From positions 124,001 to 188,000 of the forward strand of contig JALMLS010000480.1 of NCBI GenBank assembly GCA_038496445.1: a DNA stretch of 64,000 nucleotides. The letters run 5' to 3'. Below, in pieces: positions 10,780-21,769 of this stretch (position 1 is the first letter of the stretch; each line of letters opens with the position of its first letter). Origin of the DNA: Trichosphaerium sp. ATCC 40318 (Eukaryota > Discosea > Flabellinia > Trichosidae). Position numbers and translations under genes: made by a program. The notes under the pieces are model-generated. The model was not told where the DNA came from. It saw only the letters and a list, made by a program, of their open reading frames with translations, and did not search any database.

Positions 10780-11793
10780 ATGAACAAAAACAGCGCATTC
10801 TTTGATGAGATACCTGTTGAAGTCATTGTTCATATTCTACAGTTTGTTTCTATTGTATCTATGCATTCTGTTGTACATACCTCTAAATTACTTTCAAATA
10901 TTGCAAAACAGCACATGGGATACGCTAACAGGAGAAAAATAGTAATAGAGGAGGGAAACATGCTCAAAAAGTTATTTAAGACATCGCCTCGTCTCATCAA
11001 AGAAAACACGATTACTATCAAGTTCCGTATTAAACAAAAGCATTTGAAGTACCTACAAGGAGCGTATGCCCTTGAAATACGTACAGAATTTGGTACAATT
11101 AACTTTACTGACTTTAAAGTTGCTGATGGGATAGACTTTCAATATTGTGATTCTGTTTCTAATAAACACCTTAAACAGCTCTCTGGGATTAGAAGAATAA
11201 ATCTAAGCAGTGATGGTAGAATGATAAGCTCGGGCTGTACTTCTTACCCTCGTAATTGGCGTTCAGGTGTTACAGATAAAGGAGTTAAAGCATTGGCTGG
11301 TGTTCATACAATAAACCTTTCTGATTTATTCAGTACAAGAATTACAGATAAAAGTATTAAAGCATTGGCTGGAGTTCATACTATTGGTTTACGTGGTACA
11401 AGAGTTACAGATGAAGGTGTTAAAGCATTGGCTGGAGTACACACTATTGATTTAAGTATTACAAGTGTTACAGATGAAGGTGTTAAACCATTGGCTGGAG
11501 TTCATACAATAAACTTGAGGTGTTGTTTCAAAGTTACAGATAAGGGTGTTAAAGCATTAGCTGGAGTTCATACTATTGACTTACATAGTACAAGAGTTAC
11601 AGATGAAGGTGTTAAAGCATTGGCAGGTGTTCATTGCATTGATTTACGCAGCACAAATGTTACCGATGATGGTATAAAAGCACTAGTGGGCGTGCACACA
11701 ATTATTCTTACTTACACAAACGTTACTGACGTGGGCGTAAGATTGCTGGGTAATGCTGTATCTAGTGGTGATCACATGTTAATAAGATTTTAA
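10780..11793 (+). CDS. F-box leucine-rich-repeat protein A
   Basis: A single-exon gene of 337 residues. Residues 1-45 (NSAFFDEIPVEVIVHILQF) form an F-box, the Skp1-binding motif of SCF ubiquitin ligases. Residues from about 75 to 150 are a divergent spacer. From about 165 to the end there are roughly seven units of about 21 residues with the consensus VTDEGVKALAGVHTIDLSxT, a short LRR type. The protein is therefore a probable SCF substrate receptor, with the LRR arc binding targets. Paralogues lie at 42740-44149 and 57015-58088. It lacks introns, unlike nearly all neighbours. The last unit decays into a short tail, which suggests an open-ended repeat number. Repeat units are nearly identical at the DNA level, so length change by slippage or unequal exchange is expected. 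Confidence 0.9.
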   Translation: MNKNSAFFDEIPVEVIVHILQFVSIVSMHSVVHTSKLLSNIAKQHMGYANRRKIVIEEGNMLKKLFKTSPRLIKENTITIKFRIKQKHLKYLQGAYALEIRTEFGTINFTDFKVADGIDFQYCDSVSNKHLKQLSGIRRINLSSDGRMISSGCTSYPRNWRSGVTDKGVKALAGVHTINLSDLFSTRITDKSIKALAGVHTIGLRGTRVTDEGVKALAGVHTIDLSITSVTDEGVKPLAGVHTINLRCCFKVTDKGVKALAGVHTIDLHSTRVTDEGVKALAGVHCIDLRSTNVTDDGIKALVGVHTIILTYTNVTDVGVRLLGNAVSSGDHMLIRF

Positions 11794-12468
11794 ATTGGCT
11801 GAGTTATTATAATGAATGAAGATGTGACATTGCAAGCGTTATAAAATCCTTTTTCTTTTTGTAAAAATTCTTTTTGTTTTTCCTATTTCTTTCAACAACA
11901 TTACATATCACACGAGTTTCTAAATGTAGAATAAATCCGCTTGTGTGCCTACACTAGAGCTACCAAAGACTGACCGTCTTTCCTCCCAGAGCGCCCTTGA
12001 TTGTCAACGTCAGTCCAACCGAACTATTATGCAATGACAAGGCGAATGTGCAGATATGTTGTTTTGTCGCATATAGTACAAGTTAACATATAACAAGTGA
12101 TAGTTGAAGGTGTAATGGTAACGTGATAATGTTTTAATCTACAACAAAATACCCAATTTTGGTGGTTGTACAATAATGGAGAAGCAAGCTCTTGTGTACA
12201 AGGCAGCTGGATGAAAACCATACATACGTTTTTTCTGTAAAGATTGGGTGAATGGTCACGTGATTGTCTTTAAGCTATTTATTTGAAATAGAGTGCAGAA
12301 CCTCTCGTGTTTATATATTGTCAACACTTAACATTAGTTTATCGTAGTGGTAGTAGAGTGACTCAGTGCGAGTCTTTATTTTAGCTTGATTTAGGCAAAG
12401 CTGGTACAAAGAAATTTCTCTGTATTTTTGATCAGTTAGGCTCAATAACACAACAAGGGAAGCACCTT
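11794..12468. other. Intergenic region, promoter side of the PARP fusion gene
   Basis: No gene is supported. A CACGTG site lies at about 12257 (gtcacgtgattg), some 210 bases before the start of the downstream gene, and a purine-rich leader follows. Nothing else is recognised. Confidence 0.4.
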
Positions 12469-15400
12469 ATGGAATACGGCAAAGATTACACTAGAAAGGG
12501 GGACACCCTTGAGCTTGATTTTAAAGAGAGTAAGTGGTGTACTAACATAAAAAACCTCAAGACATTCACGTGTTTACCCGATACGTTAAAAAAAGGACAT
12601 AACTTAGTTTTAGATCCTGACAATTATCCTGACATATTGTCTACGTGTTCCTTCAAAGACCAAGAGGGATGGCACGTGAAATTAAACGAACCTAGACAAA
12701 TAAAGTACTTTGAGGTAACAAATAAGACTCAAATGTACGCTGTCAGGCTTACTATGCGTAGGTAACGGTCTTGGGTCTTTCAGGCGGAGCATTGCGAATG
12801 GCAATGGGTTTAATAGATGGGAAAGGGTATTTCATGGAAGATGACGGTGTTGTAGGTTAGTTAGAATCACGTGCCTTTTACCTCAACTCCATTTTACACC
12901 AAAAAAACCCATTAAAGTGTTTTAGCTTGGTACAGCAAAGACGGACGCCTCTTTGAAGGCTATGAAAACCGTGTTATATCTAAGCCTTGGGGTTATCATG
13001 GAACAACAGTTGGTATGGGTATGGACAGTGTCACAGGAAAAGTGAGTAATGCTTCTCGTTAATATGATGTTTCTTGCGTTTCCATACTAATTCTGTGGTT
13101 TTGTAAATAGGTGTTCGTCACTATAGATGGCGCTTTTCTAGGATTTCAGAGCACGTTGGGAGCGAAGGTACCTAACTTCTATCCGGTCATTGGTATCGAA
13201 GCATCTACGGGTTCGTTTAAAGTCAGTTTCACGCCTCCTTTTGTTTATAGCTTGGAGAATGTTCCATCCTTGTTGGAAGTAGAGGTATAGTCTTTTTCGT
13301 ATAAGTGGCTGTTTCTAATTAAAACCTTAGAGTTCGAATATCAAGCATAGGTATGTTATAATATGGTGTTTTGTTTGACGAACGATAGAGTTGCTATGTC
13401 AGGATGCATGGCTAGAAGAAAGATGAGTGTTCCAACCTTAGTTTCTCAGCTAAACAATATTAAACTAAAAGCAATTGCTGCTGGCAGGTCATCTTGCTAC
13501 GTGTTAACAAGTAATACATACTATCCCATGTGCTTATTAACGTATTGATAGCAACTGGTCAAGTTTACTCATGGGGATCCAACTTCGACGGACAGTAAGT
13601 TTTGCAGACAATCGATCTTACAAACTGTTTTTGTTTAGACTTGGCATTGGTGTACAGGGCGATAAGTTCCCTGAGCCAAATAGAATAATGTTCCATGATC
13701 AAATTAAGCTAATAGGCGCAGGTGCAGTATGCGCTGCTGCAGTGACACATGACGATCAGCTATTTTGTTGGGGACAGGTAGACCAACTACAAAGTTTCAA
13801 TCTGCTAAACACGTGTTTGTAGTACAAGTCAAGCGAAAAACACTACTCCCCAGTAAAGCAAGAGATTGATAACATTGTGATATCTATGGTTGATTGTGGT
13901 AGAGAACAGACTATTGTACTGAGCAATAAAGGCGAGATATACGAACAAAGAAGCTCGTTTAAGAAGTACGTAAATAGAACAAAAAAATGCTGACTGCAAC
14001 TTTTTTTCAATTTAAGGATCAACCATGATTTTGGAAAGATAAAAAGTATAGCAGTAGGCGTACGTACACTTAACTTATTAAATGCCGAAACCTAAAGTAG
14101 TTTACTTTTAGGCAAAAGCTGTGTTCGCTCTTTCAGGTAAAAATCCGATTTCTGATTTTCTGATATTTTTCTTAAATCACTATTAACTTACTACAAGATG
14201 AGGGAGATATCCTTCGTGTGAATAATGATAACACCGTTGTTACCTTTTCAGAAGGAAATCATTTCATCCACATAAGATACCGTCTCATGTGTTGTACTGC
14301 AGTAACAGGTAAAGGACCTCGAAACTGATAAGCTTTTGTATTGATTACAGATTATTAGAAAGCGGTGATGTGTACCATTGGATAGGAGAAAAGAGTGATA
14401 TTAATGAGCCTTTAAAGATCATAAAGGAACCTATTATTAGCAAACAAAAGGAAGGAAAACCAAAAATTGTTAAAGCCACTCCATGTGGAAGAATATATCA
14501 CCATTTCGTAGCAGCAATTGATGGTACGTTGTTATCAAAGGGCACTGTTTTCTTACCTTTTTTTTAGAGTGTGGTGGCCTTTATATGAACGGCAAAGATC
14601 TGAACGGAATGCTTGGTCTAGGAGACAGTATTCATGATACTAAAGAGGAGTTCATACGACTACCACACTTTGATGACTTTGAGTATTCAGATGTTCAAAT
14701 AGGGTACGTTTGGAACAATTGGTGTTTTTCATCACGTGTGAAGAATTTTGACTCTTGGTTTCTTGCTTTAGGTATAGTTTTACGTTATTCCTGTCAAAGG
14801 AACCTGAACATAGACCTTGGGGGTTCTCACCTGAGTTTGTAAATGTTGGTCATGGATGGCAGCCTAGGGGATACGGGAGAAATCCGTATTCGATTTACTG
14901 TCTTGATGGTACAAAGATTGGTTACTGGTCTAACATGGAACATCGTGAGTTTATGAATTACTGGAAGTATGTAAAGTGGTTATATTCTTTCTTTATGTAG
15001 TGGTTAAGAGTCTCTTGACTTGAGTCACTTAACACTACAACTAATTCGTTTCCTAATTCTTTTAGTAATCATTTAAATGGTGCTTCTTTTGATATTGACA
15101 AAGTGTATGCCATACAAAGTAAGGATCTAGAAATGCAGTTTCAATCACAATACAATACACTCCAAAACAAATGGGTAAGAAAGAACCTACTCATGTAGAG
15201 TCACCACACCGCTCACACGTGTGTTTTCTTAGGACAAAGCTCCATGGCTTTTCAAAAGGTAACACAGCAACAAAACACAGCATTATAAAGAAATGTAATA
15301 ACTTGAACTAATAAGGGACCACTGGAAAAAATTAGAAAATGTGAAGAAACGCAACAATGTTTTGGACTCGTTCAAGGCATCAATGGCAAAATATCCATTC

Positions 15401-16265
15401 AACAAGAACAGAAAGGTAACACTCACTATTAACAAACAAAATAGGTACCTAACACAATATACTAGATGTCCCTGTACCTCGGTGTTCATGGTACATCAGC
15501 TGGAGCTGTTGACAGTATCTGTCAGTCTGGATTCGCTTCACTTGCTACAGTTGATGCTGGTTGGTATGGACGAGGTAAGGAGCCAGTGTAATAATGTTTG
15601 TTGACTTATGTTGTGCTTTTGTTTAAGGCATGTACTTTACTGATAATGCTGAATACGCTGCAAAGTACTCTACTGATAAAGTTAAGATTTTCGTTGTAAG
15701 TTATATTATACCTGGAAACATGTATCCTGTAATTGAAGAACCTCATGGATCAAGCTCATTAAAAGGGATGCCAGGTGAGCGTTTTGAACATTTAGTTAAA
15801 TCGCATTTTGTTGTATTAATTGTTTATTGATTTACTCATTGTTTTATTCAAGGAATCTCTGGTTATCAGTCCCATTGTGTCGAAGTAGGCCGCAAAGGAA
15901 CAATATATCAAGGTAGAGGACCAAAGTTCACAGAGTTAGTTGTATTTCAGGTATGAAACAAATAGCACGTGCTAAGCATTGCCTCCTCAAAAAGTTCAAT
16001 GATTTTTTGCTAGGAAGCTCAGATTGTACCGAAATACCTTGTGTATGCAAGAAAAGCGAAAAGAGGCAAAACCAAACCTACGGACGACAAATCGAAGAAA
16101 GCGACTAGAAAGAGCAAAACAGATGCCAAGAAAAAAATTGAAGAAAAAAGTTCTTCCCAAGAAAGTGATGATGATGAATTTAGTGACGATGACGATGATA
16201 TGCTTGCACAAAGACAAATGTGGGCAACACCTTCCGTACACTCAGTACACCCAAGAAGCGACTGA
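12469..16265 (+). CDS. SPRY-RCC1-PARP fusion ADP-ribosyltransferase
   Basis: A gene of many exons, roughly 900 residues. The first part (12.5-13.3 kb) is SPRY-like: KYFEVTN ... GTTVGMGMDSVTGKVFVTIDG ... FYPVIGIEA. Next come RCC1-type propeller blades (13.4-14.7 kb), for example TGQVYSWGSNFDGQ / LGIGVQGD and AVTHDDQLFCWGQ. After a linker (14.8-15.4 kb) comes a PARP catalytic domain (15.46-16.05 kb): GVHGTSAGAV, then GWYGRGMYFTDNAEYAAKYS, then FTELVVFQEAQIVPKYLV. The His of HGT, the Tyr of MYF and the Glu of TEL align with the H-Y-E triad of PARP enzymes, so transferase activity, perhaps with chain elongation, is plausible. The tail is basic and then acidic (KKATRKSKTDAKKK, DDDEFSDDDDD), with nuclear-localisation-like Lys/Arg clusters. 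One junction (near 12758-12783) needs an intron of only about 26 bases. Role: probably nuclear or chromatin-linked ADP-ribosylation with protein-binding propeller and SPRY modules. Confidence 0.85.
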
Positions 16266-16441
16266 GCTCATAGTATCAAAACGTTTCACAAGAATCCACC
16301 AAAAGGTTAATGAAGAAGAAAGAAATAATGTGTAATTTTGTATAGTCTCTTACAATAAACCACTTCTCATTAGCACTATACTTTCTTTTATGCATCTTTT
16401 TAGTTTTACAGAGGGGTTCTCCGTTGAAACTCACGATAATT
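16266..16441. other. 3' flank of the PARP fusion gene
   Basis: A short AT-rich spacer between the stop at 16263-16265 and the pseudogene copy that follows. It contains a candidate poly(A) signal region (acaataaacc near 16350). Confidence 0.3.
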
Positions 16442-16682
16442 CATATTGGGATCAAAGCTTTTTGGAAGGAACGAAAACATTGGTAATGAGACTTCTGTTG
16501 ATCTTGCACATGTTCACAAGGCAACTGGTTTTGGACCTAGTACTCGGAGAGGCTTGTATGATACTCGTTGTTTGGAAGGTTTATGATTACACAAATGACA
16601 GGTGGTTCTCGTGTTTTGTTTGCTAGAGAGGAACTTGCTGATGACAACAAGATTTTACATAATTATTTAACATAGGGTACAC
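16442..16682 (+). pseudogene. Broken partial copy of the SEC23-like gene
   Basis: About 240 bases closely match 39140-39385 of the intact SEC23-like gene: the run ttgggatcaaagcttttt, then ggaacgaaaacattg, ggcaactggttttggacc and gaacttgctgatgacaac occur in the same order. Small insertions, deletions and stops break the frame, and no upstream or downstream exons of that gene are present. It is an isolated, non-functional duplicate of the region between the helical and C-terminal parts. It retains no sign of a promoter. Confidence 0.85.
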
Positions 16683-17199
16683 TACCTTTCGTTTTAAGAG
16701 TGTTTTATCCATCTTGAACTAGTAGTGTTGTCATCAGTATTAACATTACATAACCGCCTTGATTGTTTATGCTGATTTTATTTGTCTATACAGTAATACT
16801 ACCAACGTACACCATTACCCGAAAGAACCCGATCTAGCCAGGAGCCCCAGGCAGGAATAGAACCTGATTGATTGTATGAAGATAAAATTAGGATGGTAGT
16901 GAAGTGCAAGCACCCCATTCCGCTACTGCTCAAACACGTGGTGTACATTAGAAAAAATAGCAACCTACAATGTTAGCTACCAGAACACCAGTTACAATGC
17001 TTTCAATTGCTATAGTGGCTCCAGATTATAAAGAATCTTTTGGATGAGTAAGCCTTGTAGTGCTTTAGCTGATGTTGTATTTAAACTTTATAAAACCATA
17101 AAAACTTGCATTGTCATCCAAAATCTTATTTTTTTTTATTGTTACAGTATCCACGCCTATGCAAGCTCATTTGTAAATTCCATCCGACTATGCTTTTAT
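16683..17199. other. Intergenic region
   Basis: No gene is supported. A minus-strand stretch at about 16820-16940 contains words like tRNA internal promoter boxes, but a cloverleaf cannot be folded (see rejected items). One CACGTG at about 16936. Confidence 0.4.
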
Positions 17200-17520
17200 C
17201 TAGAAGCATTTTCTTCTCTGTATAAGTCTATACCCAGGTCTTACTAGTCCTTCATCTTGTTTCTGAAAACGAAGCTTTCTTTCCTCAATTGAACAAAGTT
17301 TCTTGCGTAGTATTCTCTTGTAGTCGACTTTGTCTGAATCTTCGCTTACGCTGTACTTTCCGTACCTATTGCTGTATATTGTGCCCCAGAACCTGTTATC
17401 TTGTAGTTCGAAGGAGAATTGTTTGTTTGTACACAAAAGAGACCCTACGGAACTCCAACACCTCTCATTACAAAGAATAATCTTGTGTAGTATCTCCAAC
17501 GGAAGAGTGGCCAAGGACAT
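17200..17520 (-). CDS. Small F-box protein
   Basis: A 106-residue minus-strand frame. From Met at 17520 it reads MSLATLPLEILHKIILC, a good F-box start, then LLCTNKQFSFELQDNRFWGTIYSNRYG, matching the later part of the F-box and its first following Trp-containing strand. The rest is a charged, Lys/Arg-rich tail (VDYKRILRKKLCSIEERKLRFQKQ). No substrate-binding domain is present, so it is either a minimal F-box adaptor or the remnant of a larger gene. The frame is open further upstream to 17592, but the internal Met fits the F-box boundary better. Confidence 0.7.
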   Translation of the reverse strand: MSLATLPLEILHKIILCNERCWSSVGSLLCTNKQFSFELQDNRFWGTIYSNRYGKYSVSEDSDKVDYKRILRKKLCSIEERKLRFQKQDEGLVRPGYRLIQRRKCF

Positions 17521-17849
17521 GATGAGCTTATGAATTTGTTGACTAAAAAAGAAGTTTCTGGATATTTCGTCAAAAAAAGCTAAAAATACCACGAACAGAA
17601 TTTGTGTTGCTGATAAGACTTCCCTTTTCTTACGTGAACCGAATATTAACTGAGCAACCCAATAGTGAACGCTAATTTATTGAGCAACCTTGTAGATCCT
17701 TAGTGTCACGTGCAATATATTGTTTGGTCAGTTGTGATTGCTCAAGTTTGAACTATCAAGGAGTCATGGTATTACAAAATTACGTAAACATTGGAAGCAA
17801 AGCCTTTATTAAGTGTGTTGTTTACACTATCAGAGATCTCACTTTTGTT
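17521..17849. other. Spacer between F-box gene and glycosidase gene
   Basis: A short region shared by the upstream side of the F-box gene and the 3' end of the glycosidase gene. One CACGTG lies at about 17707. No gene is seen. Confidence 0.3.
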
Positions 17850-18867
17850 CTAGCAGAACCTAACCCAAGATTTTAAGTCCAATCTCTTTTTAAGACCTCT
17901 AAATAGATAAAATGTTAGAATTGCAAAACAAAGTAACACGTGAAGTAAATGGAAGCTACGTACGAATGACCAAAAGAAGCAGCATGATTACAAATTGAGC
18001 TGACAGTCCCGCTGTATTCAATTTGAAATACAGCCTTGTTACGGTTAATAAAAGGAGCGTATGACCCGCATTCATTGTATTGTTTGCATTGTTCATTAAC
18101 AACAAAGTCGTAGTAGTTCACTAAGTTTGGAACTTGTTCAACACTGTTTTTGAGCCCAATAGCCAAGTCAAGCTTATGCGCTTCATTAGCCATCCATCTG
18201 TTGTAAGCTAGTTGGTGCGACTTTCTCAAAGGAAACCCTGTAATAGCTTAGACTGATATTAAAAACATGAGAGTGTACGCACCACTTGGGTTGGTGTAAG
18301 CGTCAACGTTATCTGGATCAACAGCGTCACAGCGTTTGTTCTTTGCAAGTCTAAGTCTAGCTCGCATTATAGGGGCAAGGGTAGAGATCTTAGGTGACGG
18401 TAAGACAAAAAAAAATGAAGTGTGTACCTTTCTAATGTCAAGCCATCTCTCACCAGGCCAACCACTTAACGGACTTCCCAAGACACTTGATGGAAACCTT
18501 CCAGCGTCGCTTCTCCAGTTTTCATAAGATCCAGCACTAAAGTAACATACTACTTTACGACCAGCGTTATGAAGGCTATCAATGACAGACTGAGGTGTAT
18601 CGAAGAGGTCAATGTCATACATATCAACTAGCGGAAAATTATTAGTCCGCTACTTACCAAAATCAAGGAAAGACAAGATACAAAAGTGTTCACTTACCGT
18701 TGTACGAAGTAACGATGTTACCTTGAAGCTGTATTTGCCATGTCATTCCAGCAGGGAATGATGTACGGCTAAGCGAAAAAAAATCGGTTTACATCACGTT
18801 GTTCTAAAGGATAACCGTACCATAAAGCAAAGGCAGTAAGACACGTGAGTAAGATAAAAAGCTTCAT
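17850..18867 (-). CDS. Secreted GH114-type glycosidase (endo-alpha-1,4-polygalactosaminidase-like)
   Basis: A minus-strand gene of about five exons. Exon 1 starts at 18867 with a signal peptide (MKLFILLTCLTAFALW). The mature part reads TWQIQLQGNIVTSYN, then DMYDIDLFDTPQSVIDSLH, KVVCYFSAGSYENWRSDAGRF, GWPGERWLDIR, RCDAVDPDNVDAYTN, YYDFVVNEQC, and ends KKRLDLKSWVRFC. These words, in this order, are the hallmarks of the GH114 / TM1410-like TIM-barrel family, which cleaves galactosamine-containing polysaccharides of fungal or bacterial origin. The terminal exon is joined across the GTACGT donor at about 17967. The secreted form suggests digestion or modification of microbial exopolysaccharide. 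The family is common in bacteria and fungi, so past transfer is possible, but the gene has normal host introns. Confidence 0.85.
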
Positions 18868-19755
18868 ACTCTATAAAATCATTTAGGTACTGTATGTGAC
18901 GTGGTATTGTATCATTATACATGACGTACTTTATAGAGAGATACAGGAGTGATGTCTTGTTTGTTGTGTAAAGCGATAAAATGGTTGCTTTTGGTAGACG
19001 AAAATTGGTCTACTTTTCATGCTAGCGCATGTGACGCTAGCGATGCAATGGTCTTGTGATACAGGTGAGAGGTTTCTACTTTCAGCAGTGTTCGAGATGT
19101 GTCGCTATAAACCCCAAAAGCGTATTAACACTCACTGTCGGAGCGCGGTGGAATCTTGTACGACAGATGTTCCTATTGCAAATATAAGCGTCTACTATTG
19201 ATATGGAAACATATACCGCACTGGTATAAAATGTTCATCGTACTCGGAGCTATTATTGTACCGCAGCAATACTCATTGATACAAGGCCGGTTTCCATATT
19301 CTGACGAAATACATCCACTTTCAAACCGATAAGCGAACTTGCAATAGATATTCTACAGTACATACTGTGTCGAATCGCAACACGTGATAGTGCTGATATC
19401 CAGTAGAGTTTTTAAGCAGAAAACAAGCTTAGTTATGTATACTGCAGGATTATAGTCAGTAACACGCAAACAACCCTTTACAGTAACCCTGTGAGAGTAT
19501 GCGCTTAACTGTAGTTGGAGTATAAGTTAGATAATCGCATCAAATAGTTTCTCTTGGAAAAAAACGAGGCACGTCTTCTAAACCTCGCGGTTTTAAAGTT
19601 CTACGCGTAATAATCATAATTAAGACTAAATATCAACCAGTTGAAATAATTCCCACGTGACCCCAAAAAGACAACGTGGCAAAACGAAACAAAACCCCAG
19701 AAAATATACAACATAACAACCTTGAAGCTTCCAACCCTATTTTTTGACATTTGAA
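18868..19755. other. Intergenic region between divergent genes
   Basis: Divergent promoter space between the glycosidase gene (-) and the mucin-like gene (+). CACGTG sites occur near 18842 (start of the glycosidase gene), 19381 and 19655. No coding exon is seen. Confidence 0.4.
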
Positions 19756-21769
19756 ATGATTACATCACGTGCTTACGCTCGTTCTCTCAGTATACTTATC
19801 GTATTTGTTTGTATACTTACTGTTGTTCGAACACAAACTACACCAACAGCACCAACACCACCACCAACACCACCACCAACAACACCACCACCAACAACGC
19901 CACCAACACTACCACCGCCACAGCCAGATAACTTTTGTAAAAACCACCAAACAGCACCTGTACCCTGCAGTAGTTTGGGTTTACACGACACAAGTACGTG
20001 CTAACCCTCATTCTTCAAGAAATAATTTCCAGTTCAAATCGTTCAAATTCTCTACTTTTTTTTTTACCCCACGTGTTGAAACTGCTCATTTTGTAAGCGA
20101 AATGAACCTTCAGCTCATCCTGTGGAAAGAAAAAAAGTAGGATTTGTACGAAGTACTTCTTTTTTTCCCTCCACCCTACAGAAACCGCCTTGAATTTTAT
20201 ATAGCTTATAAAAGCAGTACTTGCAAGGGTAGATGGGGGAAAAACAAATTGAACGATTCGAACTGTAATGTTAACCATCTTCATCTTCTAACTTGTTTTG
20301 CTGTAGCTGATGATAATAGCGAAACCCCAGGGGTTTCATATTATTGGTATACGGATCCATTAAAAGATGAGACTGTGTACATTCCTTCTACACAGAAAGA
20401 TACTTTAACAGTCTCTGATGACTCAGTTACTTATTTCCACTTGGATTTTGGTACGAATATATTATGGTTTTAAGTGTACATACAACTAAAGGAACGTACA
20501 CCCAGACTATGGTGGGGATTTTCTTCTACTAGAAGCTCAAGTCGCAGGGCTTAATAAGGTGGATACAACGATTGTGTCAAACGGAGCTGCGTTAATCAAG
20601 TACGTTTGGGCTGCACTTTAGTTTACATATCATATTTTTTGTCTTTATCCTTTTGCGTCACGTGACGTGTTTGTTAAACATACCCTTTTGGTCAGATTGT
20701 TTTTGTATTAGTTTTGAGTGGTCAATTCTTAGTTACAAACTAGAAAAACAGATGATAAACACTTCGTATTTTTCATAGCTCAAAGAGAAACAGAAGTATC
20801 AGTAAAATGGACACATTGTTGTGTATACCCCAAGCCCACACATAAGAAAGTTATACCTTCTACACACTTGTTATGCTCTTTGGCAGGGAATGTACAAGAA
20901 GAAGTTAACATTACCACTGAGTTTTGCGATGAGGAGTAAGAAAAACAACTTGTTAAAACAACACTAATCAAACACAACTCATAGACACGACTGCGATGAA
21001 GATCAAGAAATTGTAAAAACCCTTGAAGCTATTTCGTATGCAGAGATATACGGCAAAAAAGAGTGCAGCGCAATGACTGCGTACTGCTCATATGAATGTG
21101 AAAGTGCGTTTTACTTTATATTTTACAACCTACTAAAGTTTGTAGATACACCAACTGCAGCCCCCACTGCCGCCATCACCTCCGCTCCCACCAACAGTAC
21201 TACCATAGCTCCCAGTACCCCTCCTCCCACAGACGCTGTTCCCACAGACGCTGTTCCCACAACCGCCGCACCATCAGAGGCAGTTGCAGTTCAACCATCA
21301 ACAACGGTACGTATCGAAGGCCAAAAAAGCGTAATCCAACACTCAAAATGTGTGTATCATTATTTGCCCTGAAATTCCGCGGAGGTGATGCCCTTAAACT
21401 AGTTAATTAACAAACATTTTTCCAATTTGAAACATATTTTTGGCATCAGGCATCTTTTGTTGTTTCACGTGGCCGCATCATGTTTTTCCTAGTTATAACT
21501 TTTTATCTTCTTTTGGATCTTTTTTTTTTTGGATTTTTTTTTTCTGTTGTTGTTGAAACTATTTTGTTTAGAATCCTGTTATAAGTACAACTGTTGGAGC
21601 AGTTTTAATGTTAATTATACTCGCTGTTGGACTACTTGTTTTGGCGTATATTAACCGACATACTTGGTTGAAGTGTATTTTTTCTGAAAACAAAAGACCT
21701 AATCAGGTTGACCGTATTTTTGATCCTAGCAGAGGAGAGCGTCATGAAATGGAATCTTTAAGAGATTGA
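19756..21769 (+). CDS. Mucin-like type I membrane protein
   Basis: ATG 19756 opens a signal peptide (SLSILIVFVCILTVVRTQ). It is followed at once by a Pro/Thr tract (PTPPPTPPPTTPPPTTPP). After a 300-base intron the ectodomain exons read SETPGVSYYWYTDPLKDETVY, EAQVAGLNKVDTTIVSNGAALIK and a Cys-containing stretch (WTHCCVYPKPTHKKVIPST ... EFCDEE ... ECSAMTAYCSYECE). A second Thr/Pro/Ala stalk (TAAPTAAITSAPTNSTT) leads into one hydrophobic helix (TTVGAVLMLIILAVGLLVLAY) and a basic cytoplasmic tail ending at 21769. The layout is that of a heavily O-glycosylated surface receptor or adhesin with stalks on both sides of the folded part. The domain is not recognised. Intron 1 carries a foldback element. 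Confidence 0.75.
20030..20265. repeat. Foldback (MITE-like) imperfect palindrome in intron 1
   Basis: The outer arm cagttcaaatcgttcaaatt at 20030 is mirrored at 20245-20265 (its complement, ending cgattcgaactg). Inner parts keep matching imperfectly, and the centre near 20148 has aaaaaaag ... cttctttttt with the self-complementary gtacgaagtac between. The whole unit is about 236 bases. This resembles a foldback or miniature inverted-repeat element that inserted into the intron. No target-site duplication could be identified by eye. Confidence 0.55.

Noticed and set aside
11270-11720. Regularly spaced near-identical units that could suggest a CRISPR-like or satellite array.
   Set aside because: The units are in-frame coding LRRs without variable spacers; the same holds for 43150-44050 and 57500-57960.
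16820-16945. Minus-strand words like a tRNA A box and B box (tagcggaatgg and ggttctattcc).
   Set aside because: The B box departs from the consensus, and no seven-pair acceptor stem or anticodon stem can be formed; at most a decayed tRNA-derived sequence.
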